NCBI GenBank assembly: GCA_017511005.1
Contig: JAFWLP010000019.1
Location: forward strand, 48,056-112,055
DNA from: Clostridiales bacterium
GTDB taxonomy: Bacteria; Bacillota; Clostridia; Saccharofermentanales; Saccharofermentanaceae
Direction of reading: 5' to 3'
Length of the DNA stretch: 64,000 bases
In this document: piece after piece, positions 41,556 to 51,820 of the stretch
Position numbering within the stretch: the first letter of the stretch is position 1
How the letters are laid out: each line of letters begins with the position of its first letter
Made by a program: the position numbers and the translations under genes
The notes under the pieces: model-generated
Seen by the model: only the letters and a program-made list of their open reading frames with translations
The model's database searches: none
Told to the model about the DNA's origin: nothing

Positions 41556-42611
41556 TCAGCCGAGTCTCTTCGCATTCGCTATGACTTCAGGCGTGATCGT
41601 CTTTGTCATCTCGAGACCTTTCTCGATGTCGACATCCGTGATCTCACCATGCTGCATGGCGACAATTCTGTTAAATCTCTTCTCGATGAGACAGTCGATA
41701 GCCCTTATGCCCATAAGACTTGCAATCGTTCTGTCCCTCAACGTCGGCGAACCGCCTCTCTGAAGGTGTCCGAGGATCGTGGGACGAGCCTCGATGCCGG
41801 TCGCTTCCTCGATCTGTTTTGCGATCTCCTCGGCTTTGCAGACACCTTCCGCAACGATAACGATGTAATGCTTCTTTCCCGTGTTGCGTCCGTCAAGTAT
41901 GACTCTCAGAACATCCCTGTTAAAGTCATACGGGACTTCAGGGATCAGTATGCTCTCGGCACCGGTTGCAATGCCGACATTGAGAGCTATCCATCCGGCA
42001 TTTCTGCCCATTACTTCGATAACGCTGCAGCGCTCGTGGGAAGATGCCGTATCCCTGAGCTTATCGATGCACTGCATCGCGGTATTCATTGCCGTGTCAT
42101 ATCCAATCGTATACTCTGTCGATGAAATATCGTTGTCGATCGTACCCGGCATACCGATCACCGGCATTCCGATCCTCGCAAGCGCTCTCGCGCCTTTGTA
42201 GGAACCGTCACCTCCGATGACGATCAATGCGTCAAGTTCATAAGCCTCCATCATGCGGGCACCCTTGAGAACTCCCTGATCGGTCATGAAAGTCTGGGAT
42301 CTTGCAGTCATAAGGAACGTTCCGCCGCGCTGCAGAGTCTCGCTTACGCTTCTTCCGTCGAGCTGCTTGATCTCACCTTTCCAGAGTCCGTGATATCCTC
42401 TGGTAACACCGTACATCTCAAATCCGGCATTTATTCCGGCCCTGACAACGGCTCTGATGGCCGCATTCATTCCCGGCGCATCGCCGCCGCTCGTAAGAAC
42501 TCCGACACGCTTGACCGGTTCGACCGTACTCTTGTCTATCTCATCGTAATCTATTGCTTTAAGGCTTTTGATCTCCGGGAGGTTACTCTCGTCATATAGA
42601 AGTCTGCCCAT
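41556..42611 (-). CDS. pfkA: ATP-dependent 6-phosphofructokinase
   Basis: Phosphorylates fructose 6-phosphate in glycolysis. 351 residues with about 32 extra N-terminal residues before the canonical KRVGVLTSGGDAPGMNA. GGDGSYKGA and PGTIDNDI have glycine at the positions that distinguish ATP- from PPi-dependent enzymes, and EVMGRNAGWIA and GHLQRGGSP are intact. The ATG at 42611 follows GGAGG, so the extension is real. TATAAT lies about 40 bp upstream on the minus strand. Upstream is the membrane cyclase, downstream mutS2. Confidence 0.96.
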   Translation of the reverse strand: MGRLLYDESNLPEIKSLKAIDYDEIDKSTVEPVKRVGVLTSGGDAPGMNAAIRAVVRAGINAGFEMYGVTRGYHGLWKGEIKQLDGRSVSETLQRGGTFLMTARSQTFMTDQGVLKGARMMEAYELDALIVIGGDGSYKGARALARIGMPVIGMPGTIDNDISSTEYTIGYDTAMNTAMQCIDKLRDTASSHERCSVIEVMGRNAGWIALNVGIATGAESILIPEVPYDFNRDVLRVILDGRNTGKKHYIVIVAEGVCKAEEIAKQIEEATGIEARPTILGHLQRGGSPTLRDRTIASLMGIRAIDCLIEKRFNRIVAMQHGEITDVDIEKGLEMTKTITPEVIANAKRLG

Positions 42612-42737
42612 AATTATTCCTCCGAAACGTCGAAAAGATTTCAGGCACCATTATACACTAAAAAATTGAGCAGTTATATTGAGACGCTCCTCACCACGCG
42701 GCCTTACATCCATTCCCGTCCTCATCCGTGCATTCCG

Positions 42738-44201
42738 TCAGCGGAATGTGCCGTACTTGCTCTTGAACGAAGCCTTTTCTTCGTACATCGCCTCGTCTGC
42801 TCTCTTGAATACGGATTCAAACGTTACGTCATCGGGACCGTTCTCGGCTATGCCGACTGATGCCGAATACCTGAACCACGGATCCTTGTCCTCCTGCGAG
42901 AAAGATTCCTCAAAATCGCTCCTGAGCTTCTCGGTCAGGGCTATGCGGTTCTCATAATCATCGCCCTGAAGTATGACAACAAATTCATCTCCGCCGATCC
43001 TATATACGGTCGAATTCGCAAACACTCCGCTTATCATATCGCAGCAGCCGGTTATGTATGTATCACCGGCCTTATGACCGTACTCGTCATTAACGTGCTT
43101 TAAGTTATTAAGATCAGCCATTACCACGGCATACCTGCCGCCTTCCTTTGCACTTTGACGGCCCAGCATCTCGGACTTTCTGATAAATGCCGCCTTGCTC
43201 CCGACACCGGTCAATGCATCCTTTGCCGTCTGATCGCTGAGCTTGTCGATCCTCTGATCCTTGTTCTTGAGATCATTCTCGGCTTTTACCTTATCTTTGA
43301 GGTCATCGACTATGCTCATCTGCATGTTCCTGATGCCCTGATATATCTCGGATATCTCATCGTTACTCTGGATATCGAGCTCCATTACGCCTGCAGTCTC
43401 ATAGTCTTTGTTCATCGTGGGATTGAATCTCTTCATCTCCTTTGTCATCGAGACGATGGGCTTGGTAATAACCCTGTCTACGAGTACCATTGCACCTGCA
43501 ATGACGATTGCCGTATAAACAAGCGCACCCAGTATCATGCTTATGAGGAAGGATGTTCTCTCAAGCATGACCTCCTCCATGCTGATATCACATCCTACTA
43601 TGCAGACACAGTTGCCTTCGGAATCATAAACAGGCTTAAAATCCGAGCAGAGCCATCCCCAGTCGCCATTAGTGATCGTGGGATCCGGAAGATCGGTGAG
43701 ATCCGTTTCCCTGAGTTCTTCTTCCCTTAACTCAAAATACCCGGTCTCATAAAGAGGTGTCGAATCATCATCGATGAGGTACATATCATAGATTGCATCC
43801 GCATCACCGTGATCGATAACATAGACATATTCGATACCTTCCATGTTGGAAAGATAATCCGAAAGCAGTTGTCTGATCTTGATGTATTCATTCCACAGAT
43901 CACGATCCCTGAGAAAATCTTCGACAAGTTCCTCATTATCCTCTTCCACAGCCTGCTTCCTAACAGCCTGGTATTCGCCTGACCTTATGGTTTTTCTGAG
44001 CCTCGCAAGATAGTCACCGTCCAGCATGGATGCGACGTTGCGTGCATTATCTGAAGCACTTTGCCTGTAGTAGGAATTAATCCGGTTTGCACTTATCGAG
44101 AATGTGATCGCGGCAGTACCAAAAGCAACTACCAAAACCGTAGTCGCCACGAAGATATACATCTTCAGCTTTACTGAAAAGAATCCCCTGCCGCTTTCCA
44201 T
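42738..44201 (-). CDS. Membrane-bound sensor diguanylate cyclase
   Basis: 487 residues. Transmembrane helices at about 14-36 and 216-240 flank an extracytoplasmic Cache-like sensing domain (GIEYVYVIDHGDADAIYDMYLID, VYDSEGNCVCIVGCDISM). A HAMP-like segment (VITKPIVSMTKEM) and a helix lead to the GGDEF domain, with VMADLNNLKHVNDEYGHKAGD and IGGDEFVVIL. No RxxD inhibitory site precedes it. An active cyclase responding to an extracellular small molecule is likely. AAGGAG precedes the ATG. Confidence 0.94.
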   Translation of the reverse strand: MESGRGFFSVKLKMYIFVATTVLVVAFGTAAITFSISANRINSYYRQSASDNARNVASMLDGDYLARLRKTIRSGEYQAVRKQAVEEDNEELVEDFLRDRDLWNEYIKIRQLLSDYLSNMEGIEYVYVIDHGDADAIYDMYLIDDDSTPLYETGYFELREEELRETDLTDLPDPTITNGDWGWLCSDFKPVYDSEGNCVCIVGCDISMEEVMLERTSFLISMILGALVYTAIVIAGAMVLVDRVITKPIVSMTKEMKRFNPTMNKDYETAGVMELDIQSNDEISEIYQGIRNMQMSIVDDLKDKVKAENDLKNKDQRIDKLSDQTAKDALTGVGSKAAFIRKSEMLGRQSAKEGGRYAVVMADLNNLKHVNDEYGHKAGDTYITGCCDMISGVFANSTVYRIGGDEFVVILQGDDYENRIALTEKLRSDFEESFSQEDKDPWFRYSASVGIAENGPDDVTFESVFKRADEAMYEEKASFKSKYGTFR

Positions 44202-44316
44202 TCATCACTCCTTACGGATCATGCGCGTATGCATAAAGTATAACATGACACAGGGTAATGCAGCGAAACGCATTTGATGGATCAGTTACTCACAGCCTGC
44301 ATAATGACGGTCTACG

Positions 44317-45066
44317 TCATTCTTCAAGCTTTATAGAATCCATTACCTCTCCGATATTGTCATGGAACACGAGGGCTGCACTTCTGTCGGCAAAAGTCTT
44401 ATCCCTGTTAATGACGATAAGATACTTGCCGCTGAAATCGTACGCAAGCGAAGCAGCTGGCTGAACCGCCAGCGAAGTTCCTCCGATAATGAGGCAATCG
44501 GCTCTGAACACCAGCCGTTTTGACTCTATCCACGCGCTTTGAGGAAGACCTTCACCGTAAAGCGTAACATCAGGTCTTACCATTCCGCCGCACTTAGGAC
44601 ACTTCGGGATCGGCCCTTCGGATTTGAAGATGAAATCATAAGGATATTTCTCGTGGCACTTCATGCAGTAATTGCGGAAAGTGGTGCCGTGTACTTCCTG
44701 AACATTTTTACTTCCTGCCCTCTGATGAAGGCCGTCGATATTCTGGGTTATGATCCCGTCAAGCTTTCCGGCTTTCTCCATCTCGGCAAGCTTGTAGTGA
44801 GTCCTGTTGGGTTCTATGCCTGCCGTATTGAGTTTCTGTCTGTAGAATTCATAAAAAACAACCGGGTGATCGACGAGACAGTCGATACTGAGGAGATACT
44901 CGGGACTGTACCTGTCAAACTTAACATCGTGCTGGTTATAAAGTCCGTCTTTGCTTCTGAAGTCCGGGATGCCGCTCTCGGTCGAAACGCCCGCGCCGCC
45001 GAAGAAGACTATATGCTTGCATTCTCTGATTATCCTGTTAAGTTCAGCCACTTTCTGTTCGTCCAT
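44317..45066 (-). CDS. cobB: Sirtuin NAD-dependent protein deacylase
   Basis: 249 residues from MDEQKVAELNR, with GGAGG 7 nt upstream; the longer frame from 45165 overlaps dnaE and is not used. Motifs are GAGVSTESGIPDFRS, TQNIDGLHQRAG with the catalytic His in VHGT, two zinc Cys pairs (CMKC, CPKC) and IIGGTSLAVQPAA. It removes acyl groups from lysines using NAD. It starts 13 bp after dnaE, so it is the tail of the uvrB-dnaE-sirtuin run. Confidence 0.95.
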   Translation of the reverse strand: MDEQKVAELNRIIRECKHIVFFGGAGVSTESGIPDFRSKDGLYNQHDVKFDRYSPEYLLSIDCLVDHPVVFYEFYRQKLNTAGIEPNRTHYKLAEMEKAGKLDGIITQNIDGLHQRAGSKNVQEVHGTTFRNYCMKCHEKYPYDFIFKSEGPIPKCPKCGGMVRPDVTLYGEGLPQSAWIESKRLVFRADCLIIGGTSLAVQPAASLAYDFSGKYLIVINRDKTFADRSAALVFHDNIGEVMDSIKLEE

Positions 45067-45079
45067 GATGTTACCTCCT

Positions 45080-48000
45080 CTACATGATCTCAATATTGTC
45101 TTCACCGACCAGTTCAGCAAGTTTGTTAAGCACTGCCTGATCGGGAGCAACCCTGCATATGTCATCGAGTCTCGTTACACTCTGATCCGAATCGAAAACG
45201 ATCTCCACTGCCATATTACCATGAAAATACGCAAGAAAATTCAGAAGTCTTGAGAAACCGGTTGAATCCGGTCTGCCCTTATAACGTATCCTCAGCACCT
45301 GTTCTCTGTTACCGTCAGCAGGCTGCGGGATATTCTGACGCGGTCCTTCAGACCGTACTGCTTCAGGTTCCGAACCGTTCTGTCTTACGTCATTCTGATT
45401 CGATACGTTCGTCTGAACGGCGGACGGAATTACCGCAGCAGACGCTGCCTGTCTTGACACCTGCGAATCGGGTCTCTCACTTAATGCAGTCTGGTATGCC
45501 CTGTCGTTCCTGATCCTGGAAAGAAGGGACGGATCATCGGTCAGTTCAAAACAGCTGTCGGCAAACATCGAGAGCTCACCGCCTTCCCTCATCTGCCTTC
45601 TTCCGATAAACAGATAGGGCTTATTCTTCTCAACCATTCTGTTGTATGTATCGAAATTCTTGCCGAAGAGAAGCACTTCAAACGTTCCGCTGAGATCTTC
45701 GCAACTGATGGTGCTCATCATGGTCTTTTTCTTCGTGTAACCTGTCTTCTTATCTGTTACCATTCCGCACATGGCAACCTGCCTGTTGTCATCAAGTGCA
45801 TCACTGCCGGAAAGCGCAATGATATCAGCCGCTTCGGACATATCGAAAGTAGAGGTCTCAGATATTATCTTCGAATAAGAAGCCAAAGGATTGCCCGAGA
45901 GATAAATCCCTACCATCTCTTTCTCATATCCGAGTTTCTGGCTGTCCGGATATTCGGCTATGTCAGGAATAAATATAGAAGGCACGGAAACTCCAACATC
46001 ACCAAGATCAAAGAGTGACAGCTGTCCTTCGATGTTACGGCTGTCCTCATGAGATATCCGCTCAAGTTCCGTCTGAACACAAGCCGTCATCTGGGCTCTC
46101 GTCAATCCGAATGAATCCATGCAGGATGCAAGGACCAGCGCTTCGGCGACATTCTTCTTAACGCCTGTCCTGGCAGCCCTTACGATAAAGTCTTCAAAAG
46201 ACTTATATTCCCCGTTCTTTTCCCTGTCATTAAGGATATCGAGGACCGCACCCTCACCGACATTCTTGATAACGGATAATCCGATCCTTATCCTCCGGTC
46301 ACCTTCGGTAGTAAACCGTTCGCGGCTCCGGTTGATATCCGGAGGAAGTATCTCAATACCCATGGATGAACAGCACGAGATATAATATGACGCTTTGCCC
46401 AGATCGTTCCGGAACGAATTAAGCGTTGCCGCCATAAACTCAGTCGGATAATAGTATTTGAAATAAGCTGTCCAGTAACCTACCACCGCATAGCAGGCGG
46501 CATGAGATTTGTTGAATGCATATCCTGCGAATCCGGATACATCGTCAAAGATCTTGGCAGCCACATTCTCCGGAACACCTCTTTTGATGCATCCGTCGAT
46601 CTGACGTCCCTTGTCATCAGTTCCGCCGTACATGAACAGATTCCTGTAATTCTCCATCATGGACTTTTTTTTCTTGCTCATCGCACGTCTGATATTGTCA
46701 GACTGTCCCATGGAGAAACCGGCAAGATCCCTTACGATCTGCATAACCTGCTCCTGATAGATCGCGCATCCGTAGGTAACGTTAAGGATCGGTTCGAGAA
46801 GCGGGTGATCGTAAGTAATGTGAGAAGGATTCTTCTTGCAGTCAACATATTTGGGGATCTGATCCATAGGTCCCGGTCTGTAGAGCGAAATGCCGGCAAT
46901 GATGTCTTCCAGACTGCCCGGTTCGAGCTGCTTCATAAACGAAGTCATTCCGCGGCTCTCAAGCTGGAATATTCCGACTGTCTCTCCGCGTCCGATCATC
47001 TTAAAAACTTCAGGGTCATCAAGCGGTATCCTGTCAAGATCGATATCCCTGCCGTAATTGTTCTTAACAAGTTCCTTCACGTCCTGCAAAACAGTAAGCG
47101 TCCTTAGTCCCAAAAAGTCAAACTTGAGGAGTCCGATGCTCTCAACGTCCGACTTGGCAAACTGAACCGCAACCGTATCGTCGTTAACGGCCAGCGGAGC
47201 AATATCCGTGATATCCTTTCCTGATATTATTATTCCGGCAGCATGCGTTCCTGCGTTGCGGGGAAGCCCTTCAACGCGCATTGCCATGTCAATGACTTTG
47301 CGGGCCTCGGGATCGGTATCATACGCCTCTTTGAATTCCGTGCTTATCTCAAGAGCCTGCTTCAAAGTCATACCGACAGAGAATGGTATCATCTTGGTCA
47401 GTTTATTGCTCTGTGAGACAGGCATGTTAAGAACACGGGCAACGTCCTTGACGGCCTGCCTTGCCGCAAGCGTACCGAATGTGATGACGTGTGCGACTCT
47501 GGTCTTTCCGTATTTTGCCTCAACGTAATCGATGGCGATCTGCCTTCTCTCATCATTGAAGTCAACGTCAAAGTCCGGCATCGATACTCTCTCGGAATTC
47601 AGGAATCTCTCGAAAACGAGACCGTATCTTATCGGATCTATATCCGTTATGCCGACAGCGTAAGCAACCAGCGATCCTGCACCGGAGCCTCTTCCCGGTC
47701 CTACCGTAACCTCATGTGTCTTGGCATAATTAATGAAGTCCCAGACAATGAGATAATAGTCGGTATAACCCATGCTGTTTATTACGGAAAGCTCGTATTC
47801 GGCCCGCTTAATATAGTCTTCTGAACTGCCGGTGGGAGGCGTGACTTCGAACCTCTTCTCAAGACCCTTATAGGTCAGATCGGCAAGATATTCCTCATGG
47901 CTGCTGTAACCTTCCGGGACTTCGTAAACGGGAAGATGGATAGTCTCAAAATCGTATTCGGCATGACACATATCCGCTATCTTCCCGGTATTGTCGATCG

Positions 48001-48790
48001 CTTCCGAAAGCTCCGGGAAGAACCGCCTCATCTCAGTCTCAGACTTTACATAGAACTCATTGCATGACATCCGCATCCTGTTCTCGTCATCTATCCTTGC
48101 GGCCGTGGATATGCAAAGCAGGATATCCTGCGCCTCATAGTCATCCTTCATCAGATAATGACAGTCATTCGTGGCAACCAGGGGAATGCCTGTCTCGTTG
48201 GAAAGCTTCACAAGAGCGGAATTAACCCTGGCCTGCTCGGGAGTGGTATTTGCCTGGATCTCCAGATAGTAATTGCCTCTGCCAAAGAGTCTGTCATACC
48301 ATATTGCTGTCTGCGCGGCTTTCTCCGTCTCGCCTGCAAGGATAAGCGAAGGAACCTTGCCTGCCACGCATGCAGAGAGGCAGATCAAACCATCATGCCA
48401 CTTCTCAAGCAATTCCTCGTCGATCCTCGGTCTCCTGTAAAAACCTTCGGTAAAACCTGCCGAGACAAGCCGGTTGAGATTGGCCAGTCCCTGATTATCC
48501 TTTGCCAGGAGAATGAGATGATTGTAGTATCTGTCTTCGCTTCCCGGAGCAACAGTCTTGTCAAACCGCGAACCTGGTGCAACATAGACCTCACATCCTA
48601 TAACGGGATGAATGCCGTTCGCCTTCATCTCCCTGTAAAAAGATACGGCACCGTACATTACACCATGATCCGTAATGGCACATGACGTCATGCCCATATC
48701 CTTAAGTCTCTCGGCAAGATCCTTTATCTTTATGGCTCCGTCAAGAAGACTGTATTCCGTATGAAGATGCAAATGACAGAATCCGCTCAT
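45080..48790 (-). CDS. dnaE: DNA polymerase III alpha subunit (DnaE type)
   Basis: 1236 residues. The N-terminal PHP domain retains metal-binding histidines (HLHTEYSLLDGA, ITDHGVMYGAV). The polymerase core has GPGRGSGAGSLVAYAVGI and catalytic aspartates in MPDFDVDFNDERR. Finger and HhH regions include YRPGPMDQIPKYVDCK and GCAIYQEQVMQI. An OB-fold domain follows, then a Gln/Asn-rich linker. It ends in TAG. Its ATG overlaps the uvrB stop (TAATG), so translation is coupled. In Clostridia DnaE usually works alongside PolC. Confidence 0.97.
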   Translation of the reverse strand: MSGFCHLHLHTEYSLLDGAIKIKDLAERLKDMGMTSCAITDHGVMYGAVSFYREMKANGIHPVIGCEVYVAPGSRFDKTVAPGSEDRYYNHLILLAKDNQGLANLNRLVSAGFTEGFYRRPRIDEELLEKWHDGLICLSACVAGKVPSLILAGETEKAAQTAIWYDRLFGRGNYYLEIQANTTPEQARVNSALVKLSNETGIPLVATNDCHYLMKDDYEAQDILLCISTAARIDDENRMRMSCNEFYVKSETEMRRFFPELSEAIDNTGKIADMCHAEYDFETIHLPVYEVPEGYSSHEEYLADLTYKGLEKRFEVTPPTGSSEDYIKRAEYELSVINSMGYTDYYLIVWDFINYAKTHEVTVGPGRGSGAGSLVAYAVGITDIDPIRYGLVFERFLNSERVSMPDFDVDFNDERRQIAIDYVEAKYGKTRVAHVITFGTLAARQAVKDVARVLNMPVSQSNKLTKMIPFSVGMTLKQALEISTEFKEAYDTDPEARKVIDMAMRVEGLPRNAGTHAAGIIISGKDITDIAPLAVNDDTVAVQFAKSDVESIGLLKFDFLGLRTLTVLQDVKELVKNNYGRDIDLDRIPLDDPEVFKMIGRGETVGIFQLESRGMTSFMKQLEPGSLEDIIAGISLYRPGPMDQIPKYVDCKKNPSHITYDHPLLEPILNVTYGCAIYQEQVMQIVRDLAGFSMGQSDNIRRAMSKKKKSMMENYRNLFMYGGTDDKGRQIDGCIKRGVPENVAAKIFDDVSGFAGYAFNKSHAACYAVVGYWTAYFKYYYPTEFMAATLNSFRNDLGKASYYISCCSSMGIEILPPDINRSRERFTTEGDRRIRIGLSVIKNVGEGAVLDILNDREKNGEYKSFEDFIVRAARTGVKKNVAEALVLASCMDSFGLTRAQMTACVQTELERISHEDSRNIEGQLSLFDLGDVGVSVPSIFIPDIAEYPDSQKLGYEKEMVGIYLSGNPLASYSKIISETSTFDMSEAADIIALSGSDALDDNRQVAMCGMVTDKKTGYTKKKTMMSTISCEDLSGTFEVLLFGKNFDTYNRMVEKNKPYLFIGRRQMREGGELSMFADSCFELTDDPSLLSRIRNDRAYQTALSERPDSQVSRQAASAAVIPSAVQTNVSNQNDVRQNGSEPEAVRSEGPRQNIPQPADGNREQVLRIRYKGRPDSTGFSRLLNFLAYFHGNMAVEIVFDSDQSVTRLDDICRVAPDQAVLNKLAELVGEDNIEIM

Positions 48791-50805
48791 TATCTCTTTC
48801 CTTTAAGTTCGATTATAATGTCCCTTATCTCGGCCGCCCTCTCAAAATCAAGATCCTTGGCAGCCTTTGTCATCTCAATGGTAAGCTTGTCGATAAGCTT
48901 CTTATTCTCTTCCTCTGTTCCGCCTGATACGCCTTCGTTGATCAGCCTTGCAGCATCTATGCCGCCTGAAGACTTGCCTCTTCCCCTGCTTCCAGAAGAT
49001 TCCCTGCTGTTCTCGGCAACGATGTCAAATACGTCCCTTACGGCTTTCTTTACGGTCCTTGGGGTTATTCCGTGAACCTCATTGTACTCGCTCTGTATCT
49101 TCCTTCTGCGGTTTGTCTCCGACACTGCATTCATCATGGAATCCGTTACTTCGTCAGCATAAAGGATAACCCTTCCGTGATCGTTCCTCGCGCATCTTCC
49201 GATTATCTGGATCAGTGATCTCTCAGACCTCAGGAAGCCTTCCTTGTCTGCATCGAGGATCATCAGGAGAGATACTTCCGGAAGGTCTATGCCTTCTCTC
49301 AGGAGATTAATGCCGACGATGACATCAATCTCATCGTTACGTAGCTGATTGAGGATCTGCATACGCTCAACAGCCTTGATATCCGAGTGCAGATAAGTGA
49401 CCCTGATATCCTCCTTCTTAAGAAACTCCGTAAGGTCTTCAGCCATTCTCTTGGTGAGAGTCATGATGAGGCTCTTGTCACCGGACTTCTTCTGTTCCTT
49501 AAGTTCGGCGAGTATGTCTTCGATCTGCCCGTCAACGGGACGTATGAATATCTCCGGTTCAAGAAGACCTGTCGGTCTTATCACCTGCTCAACGGTCTGT
49601 TCGCTGTGTTCTTTCTCATATTCAGCAGGAGTGGCACTGACAAAAACAGTCTGTCCCATGCGCTGTTCAAACTCATTGAACTTCAGCGGTCTGTTATCAA
49701 ACGCGGAAGGAAGTCTGAATCCGTACTGAACCAGCATCTCCTTCCTTGATCTGTCGCCGTTATACATGGCACCGACCTGAGGTATGGTCTGATGCGACTC
49801 ATCTATGAACAGCAGGAAATCATCGGGGAAGAAATCCATTAATGTGCACGGGGGTTCGCCTGCCTCCCTGCCTGCAATATGTCTTGAATAGTTCTCTATA
49901 CCTTTGCAGAAACCGGTCTCTCTAAGCATATCCATATCATAGCGGGTACGCTGTTCAAGTCTGTACGCGGCGATCATGTCACCGGTCTCTCTTAATTCCT
50001 TAAGTCTTACTTCAAGTTCAGCCTCGATCTTATCTATGGCCGTATTGAGCTTGGCTCTGCCGGTAGCATAGTGCGAGGCCGGAAACAGTTCGATGTAATC
50101 CCTTGTAAATTCGGTCTTTCCCGAGATTGCATCCACATAACTTATCTTGTCTATCTCGTCACCGAAGAAACTTATCCTGGTAAGCGTGTGCTCCGAATCA
50201 GGAGTCCAAATATCGATTATGTCACCCTTGCGCCTGAACGAGCCTCTGGAAAGATCAAAATCATTGCGCGTATACTGCATGTTCACGAGCTGTGCCATAA
50301 CGGCATCCATCGGGATCTCAAGTCCGGTCTCGAGCATGAGTGCCAGAGAAAGATAATCATCCTTCTCACCGATACCGTAAATACAGGATACGGAAGCAAC
50401 TATGATGACGTCGTCACGCGTAAGCAGTGACTTGGTCGCCTCATGGCGCATGCGGTCGATCTCGTCGTTGATCGATGAATCCTTCTCGATATATGTGTCA
50501 GTCGCCGCTATATATGCTTCAGGCTGATAATAATCGTAATATGAGATGAAGTATTCGACGGCATTCTCCGGGAACAGTTCCTTGAACTCGGCATAAAGCT
50601 GACCTGCCAAAGTCTTGTTGTGAGCAAGGACCAGAGTCGGTCTCTGGACCTTCTCAATGATGTTGGCCATGGTGAAAGTCTTGCCTGAACCAGTGACGCC
50701 CAAAAGTGTCTGGGCCCGCATACCTTCATTAATGCCCTTGACAAGGGAATCTATCGCTTCCGGCTGGTCACCGGAGGGCTTGTAATCCGAAACTAGCTTA
50801 AACAT
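48790..50805 (-). CDS. uvrB: UvrABC excision-repair subunit B
   Basis: 671-residue DNA-damage helicase-like protein of nucleotide excision repair. Walker A is [14 protein letters not shown], the beta-hairpin region [16 protein letters not shown]-like [11 protein letters not shown], motif [19 protein letters not shown], and the UVR domain at the C-terminus ([15 protein letters not shown]). The gene has its own SOS-controlled promoter at 50855-50883. It is first in uvrB-dnaE-cobB. uvrA and uvrC are not in the window. Confidence 0.97.
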   Translation of the reverse strand: MFKLVSDYKPSGDQPEAIDSLVKGINEGMRAQTLLGVTGSGKTFTMANIIEKVQRPTLVLAHNKTLAGQLYAEFKELFPENAVEYFISYYDYYQPEAYIAATDTYIEKDSSINDEIDRMRHEATKSLLTRDDVIIVASVSCIYGIGEKDDYLSLALMLETGLEIPMDAVMAQLVNMQYTRNDFDLSRGSFRRKGDIIDIWTPDSEHTLTRISFFGDEIDKISYVDAISGKTEFTRDYIELFPASHYATGRAKLNTAIDKIEAELEVRLKELRETGDMIAAYRLEQRTRYDMDMLRETGFCKGIENYSRHIAGREAGEPPCTLMDFFPDDFLLFIDESHQTIPQVGAMYNGDRSRKEMLVQYGFRLPSAFDNRPLKFNEFEQRMGQTVFVSATPAEYEKEHSEQTVEQVIRPTGLLEPEIFIRPVDGQIEDILAELKEQKKSGDKSLIMTLTKRMAEDLTEFLKKEDIRVTYLHSDIKAVERMQILNQLRNDEIDVIVGINLLREGIDLPEVSLLMILDADKEGFLRSERSLIQIIGRCARNDHGRVILYADEVTDSMMNAVSETNRRRKIQSEYNEVHGITPRTVKKAVRDVFDIVAENSRESSGSRGRGKSSGGIDAARLINEGVSGGTEEENKKLIDKLTIEMTKAAKDLDFERAAEIRDIIIELKGKR

Positions 50806-50854
50806 ATTGCACTTATCCTAAAAACGCTGATAACCTGAGATATCTTCCAAGATG

Positions 50855-50883
50855 ATTTTAGAACGTTTGTTCGTTGTTTGCAA
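50855..50883 (-). promoter_or_regulatory. uvrB promoter
   Basis: Minus-strand TTGCAA (50878-50883), exactly 17 bp, TAAAAT (50855-50860), about 50 bp upstream of the uvrB start. The LexA box lies within the spacer. Confidence 0.8.
50860..50873 (-). promoter_or_regulatory. LexA (SOS/Cheo) box
   Basis: CGAACAAACGTTCT on the minus strand matches the Gram-positive SOS box CGAACRNRYGTTYC at all but the last base. It occupies the promoter spacer of uvrB, so LexA would block polymerase until DNA damage. Confidence 0.85.
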
Positions 50884-50895
50884 GCCGTGCTTTCC

Positions 50896-51816
50896 TTATT
50901 GGCCGCAAAACGGGATACCGGCAAACAGCTCCATGACACGCTCCTTCGAAGGCGGCGTCGTTCCTTCGGTCTCGGCTGCGGCAGTAGCCAAAGCCATGCA
51001 GAGTCTGAAAGCATCATCCGAAGACATTCCGTTATCCATCGCATAGGCAAGCCCGGCAGTCATGGCATCTCCGCACCCGGTGGTGCAGTTGACCTTTACT
51101 TCTATAGCCTTTGAATAGAACCTCTCACGTGCGGCATTTGTAAAGACCGCGCCCTCTCTTCCCATGGAAAAAAGACACCACGATACTCCTTCGGAGATGA
51201 TGTTGAAAGCTTCGCTGAATGCACTGTCCGGATCATTTGCAAGACCGAGTTCATCGCAGGTCGGCTTAACCGCAAACGGAACAGCGTCAATACCGGCCTG
51301 AAGATAACGGTCTGAGCAGTCAAGGATCACCTTGACTCCGCCGGTTTCCGAGAACTTCCTGATGAGATCCGCATAGATGTCAACCGGTGAACCCAATGGT
51401 GGTCTTCCGCTGATTATGACAATATCGCCCTTTTTCAGATTGCCTGATATCAGTTTCTTTAGTTTTTCGACAGACTCCCTGTCATATAAAGGGCCTTCGG
51501 CATTGACATCGGTCGTTACGCCGTTCCCGCCGGTTATCTTGATGTTGGTCCTTGTATTGCCTGAAGGATAATTTACTCCAAGCACCGCAAAATCCTTCTC
51601 GAGGCTCTTCAGGAGCCTGTCACCGTCTTCACCGCAGAAACCGATGCAGACTACAGACTCTTTGCCCAGTGCTTTGAGAGTCTTGGAAACGTTGATTCCC
51701 TTTCCACCGGGATCGCTCCTCATTCCGTAAGACATATTTACGCTACCGGGCATAAGCCCGTCCTTAACGTGCAGGCTGACATCAATGGCGGGATTAAGAG
51801 TAACCGTGTAGATCAT
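50896..51816 (-). CDS. PfkB-family kinase, probably 1-phosphofructokinase
   Basis: 306 residues. The N-terminal MIYTVTLNPAIDVS and SDPGGKGINVSKTLKALG are typical of FruK/LacC enzymes, which phosphorylate fructose 1-phosphate or tagatose 6-phosphate. The C-terminal anion-hole motif, usually GAGD, reads TTGCGDAMTAG; the catalytic Asp is kept and the Ala is Cys. No fructose PTS gene is adjacent; instead it follows an AlkD-like gene by 4 bp, so the sugar specificity is only inferred from the family. Confidence 0.87.
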   Translation of the reverse strand: MIYTVTLNPAIDVSLHVKDGLMPGSVNMSYGMRSDPGGKGINVSKTLKALGKESVVCIGFCGEDGDRLLKSLEKDFAVLGVNYPSGNTRTNIKITGGNGVTTDVNAEGPLYDRESVEKLKKLISGNLKKGDIVIISGRPPLGSPVDIYADLIRKFSETGGVKVILDCSDRYLQAGIDAVPFAVKPTCDELGLANDPDSAFSEAFNIISEGVSWCLFSMGREGAVFTNAARERFYSKAIEVKVNCTTGCGDAMTAGLAYAMDNGMSSDDAFRLCMALATAAAETEGTTPPSKERVMELFAGIPFCGQ

Positions 51817-51820
51817 AGCT

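Noticed and set aside
44317-45165. Longer sirtuin start at 45165
   Set aside because: It would overlap dnaE by 86 bp; the ATG at 45066 has a GGAGG site and matches family length.
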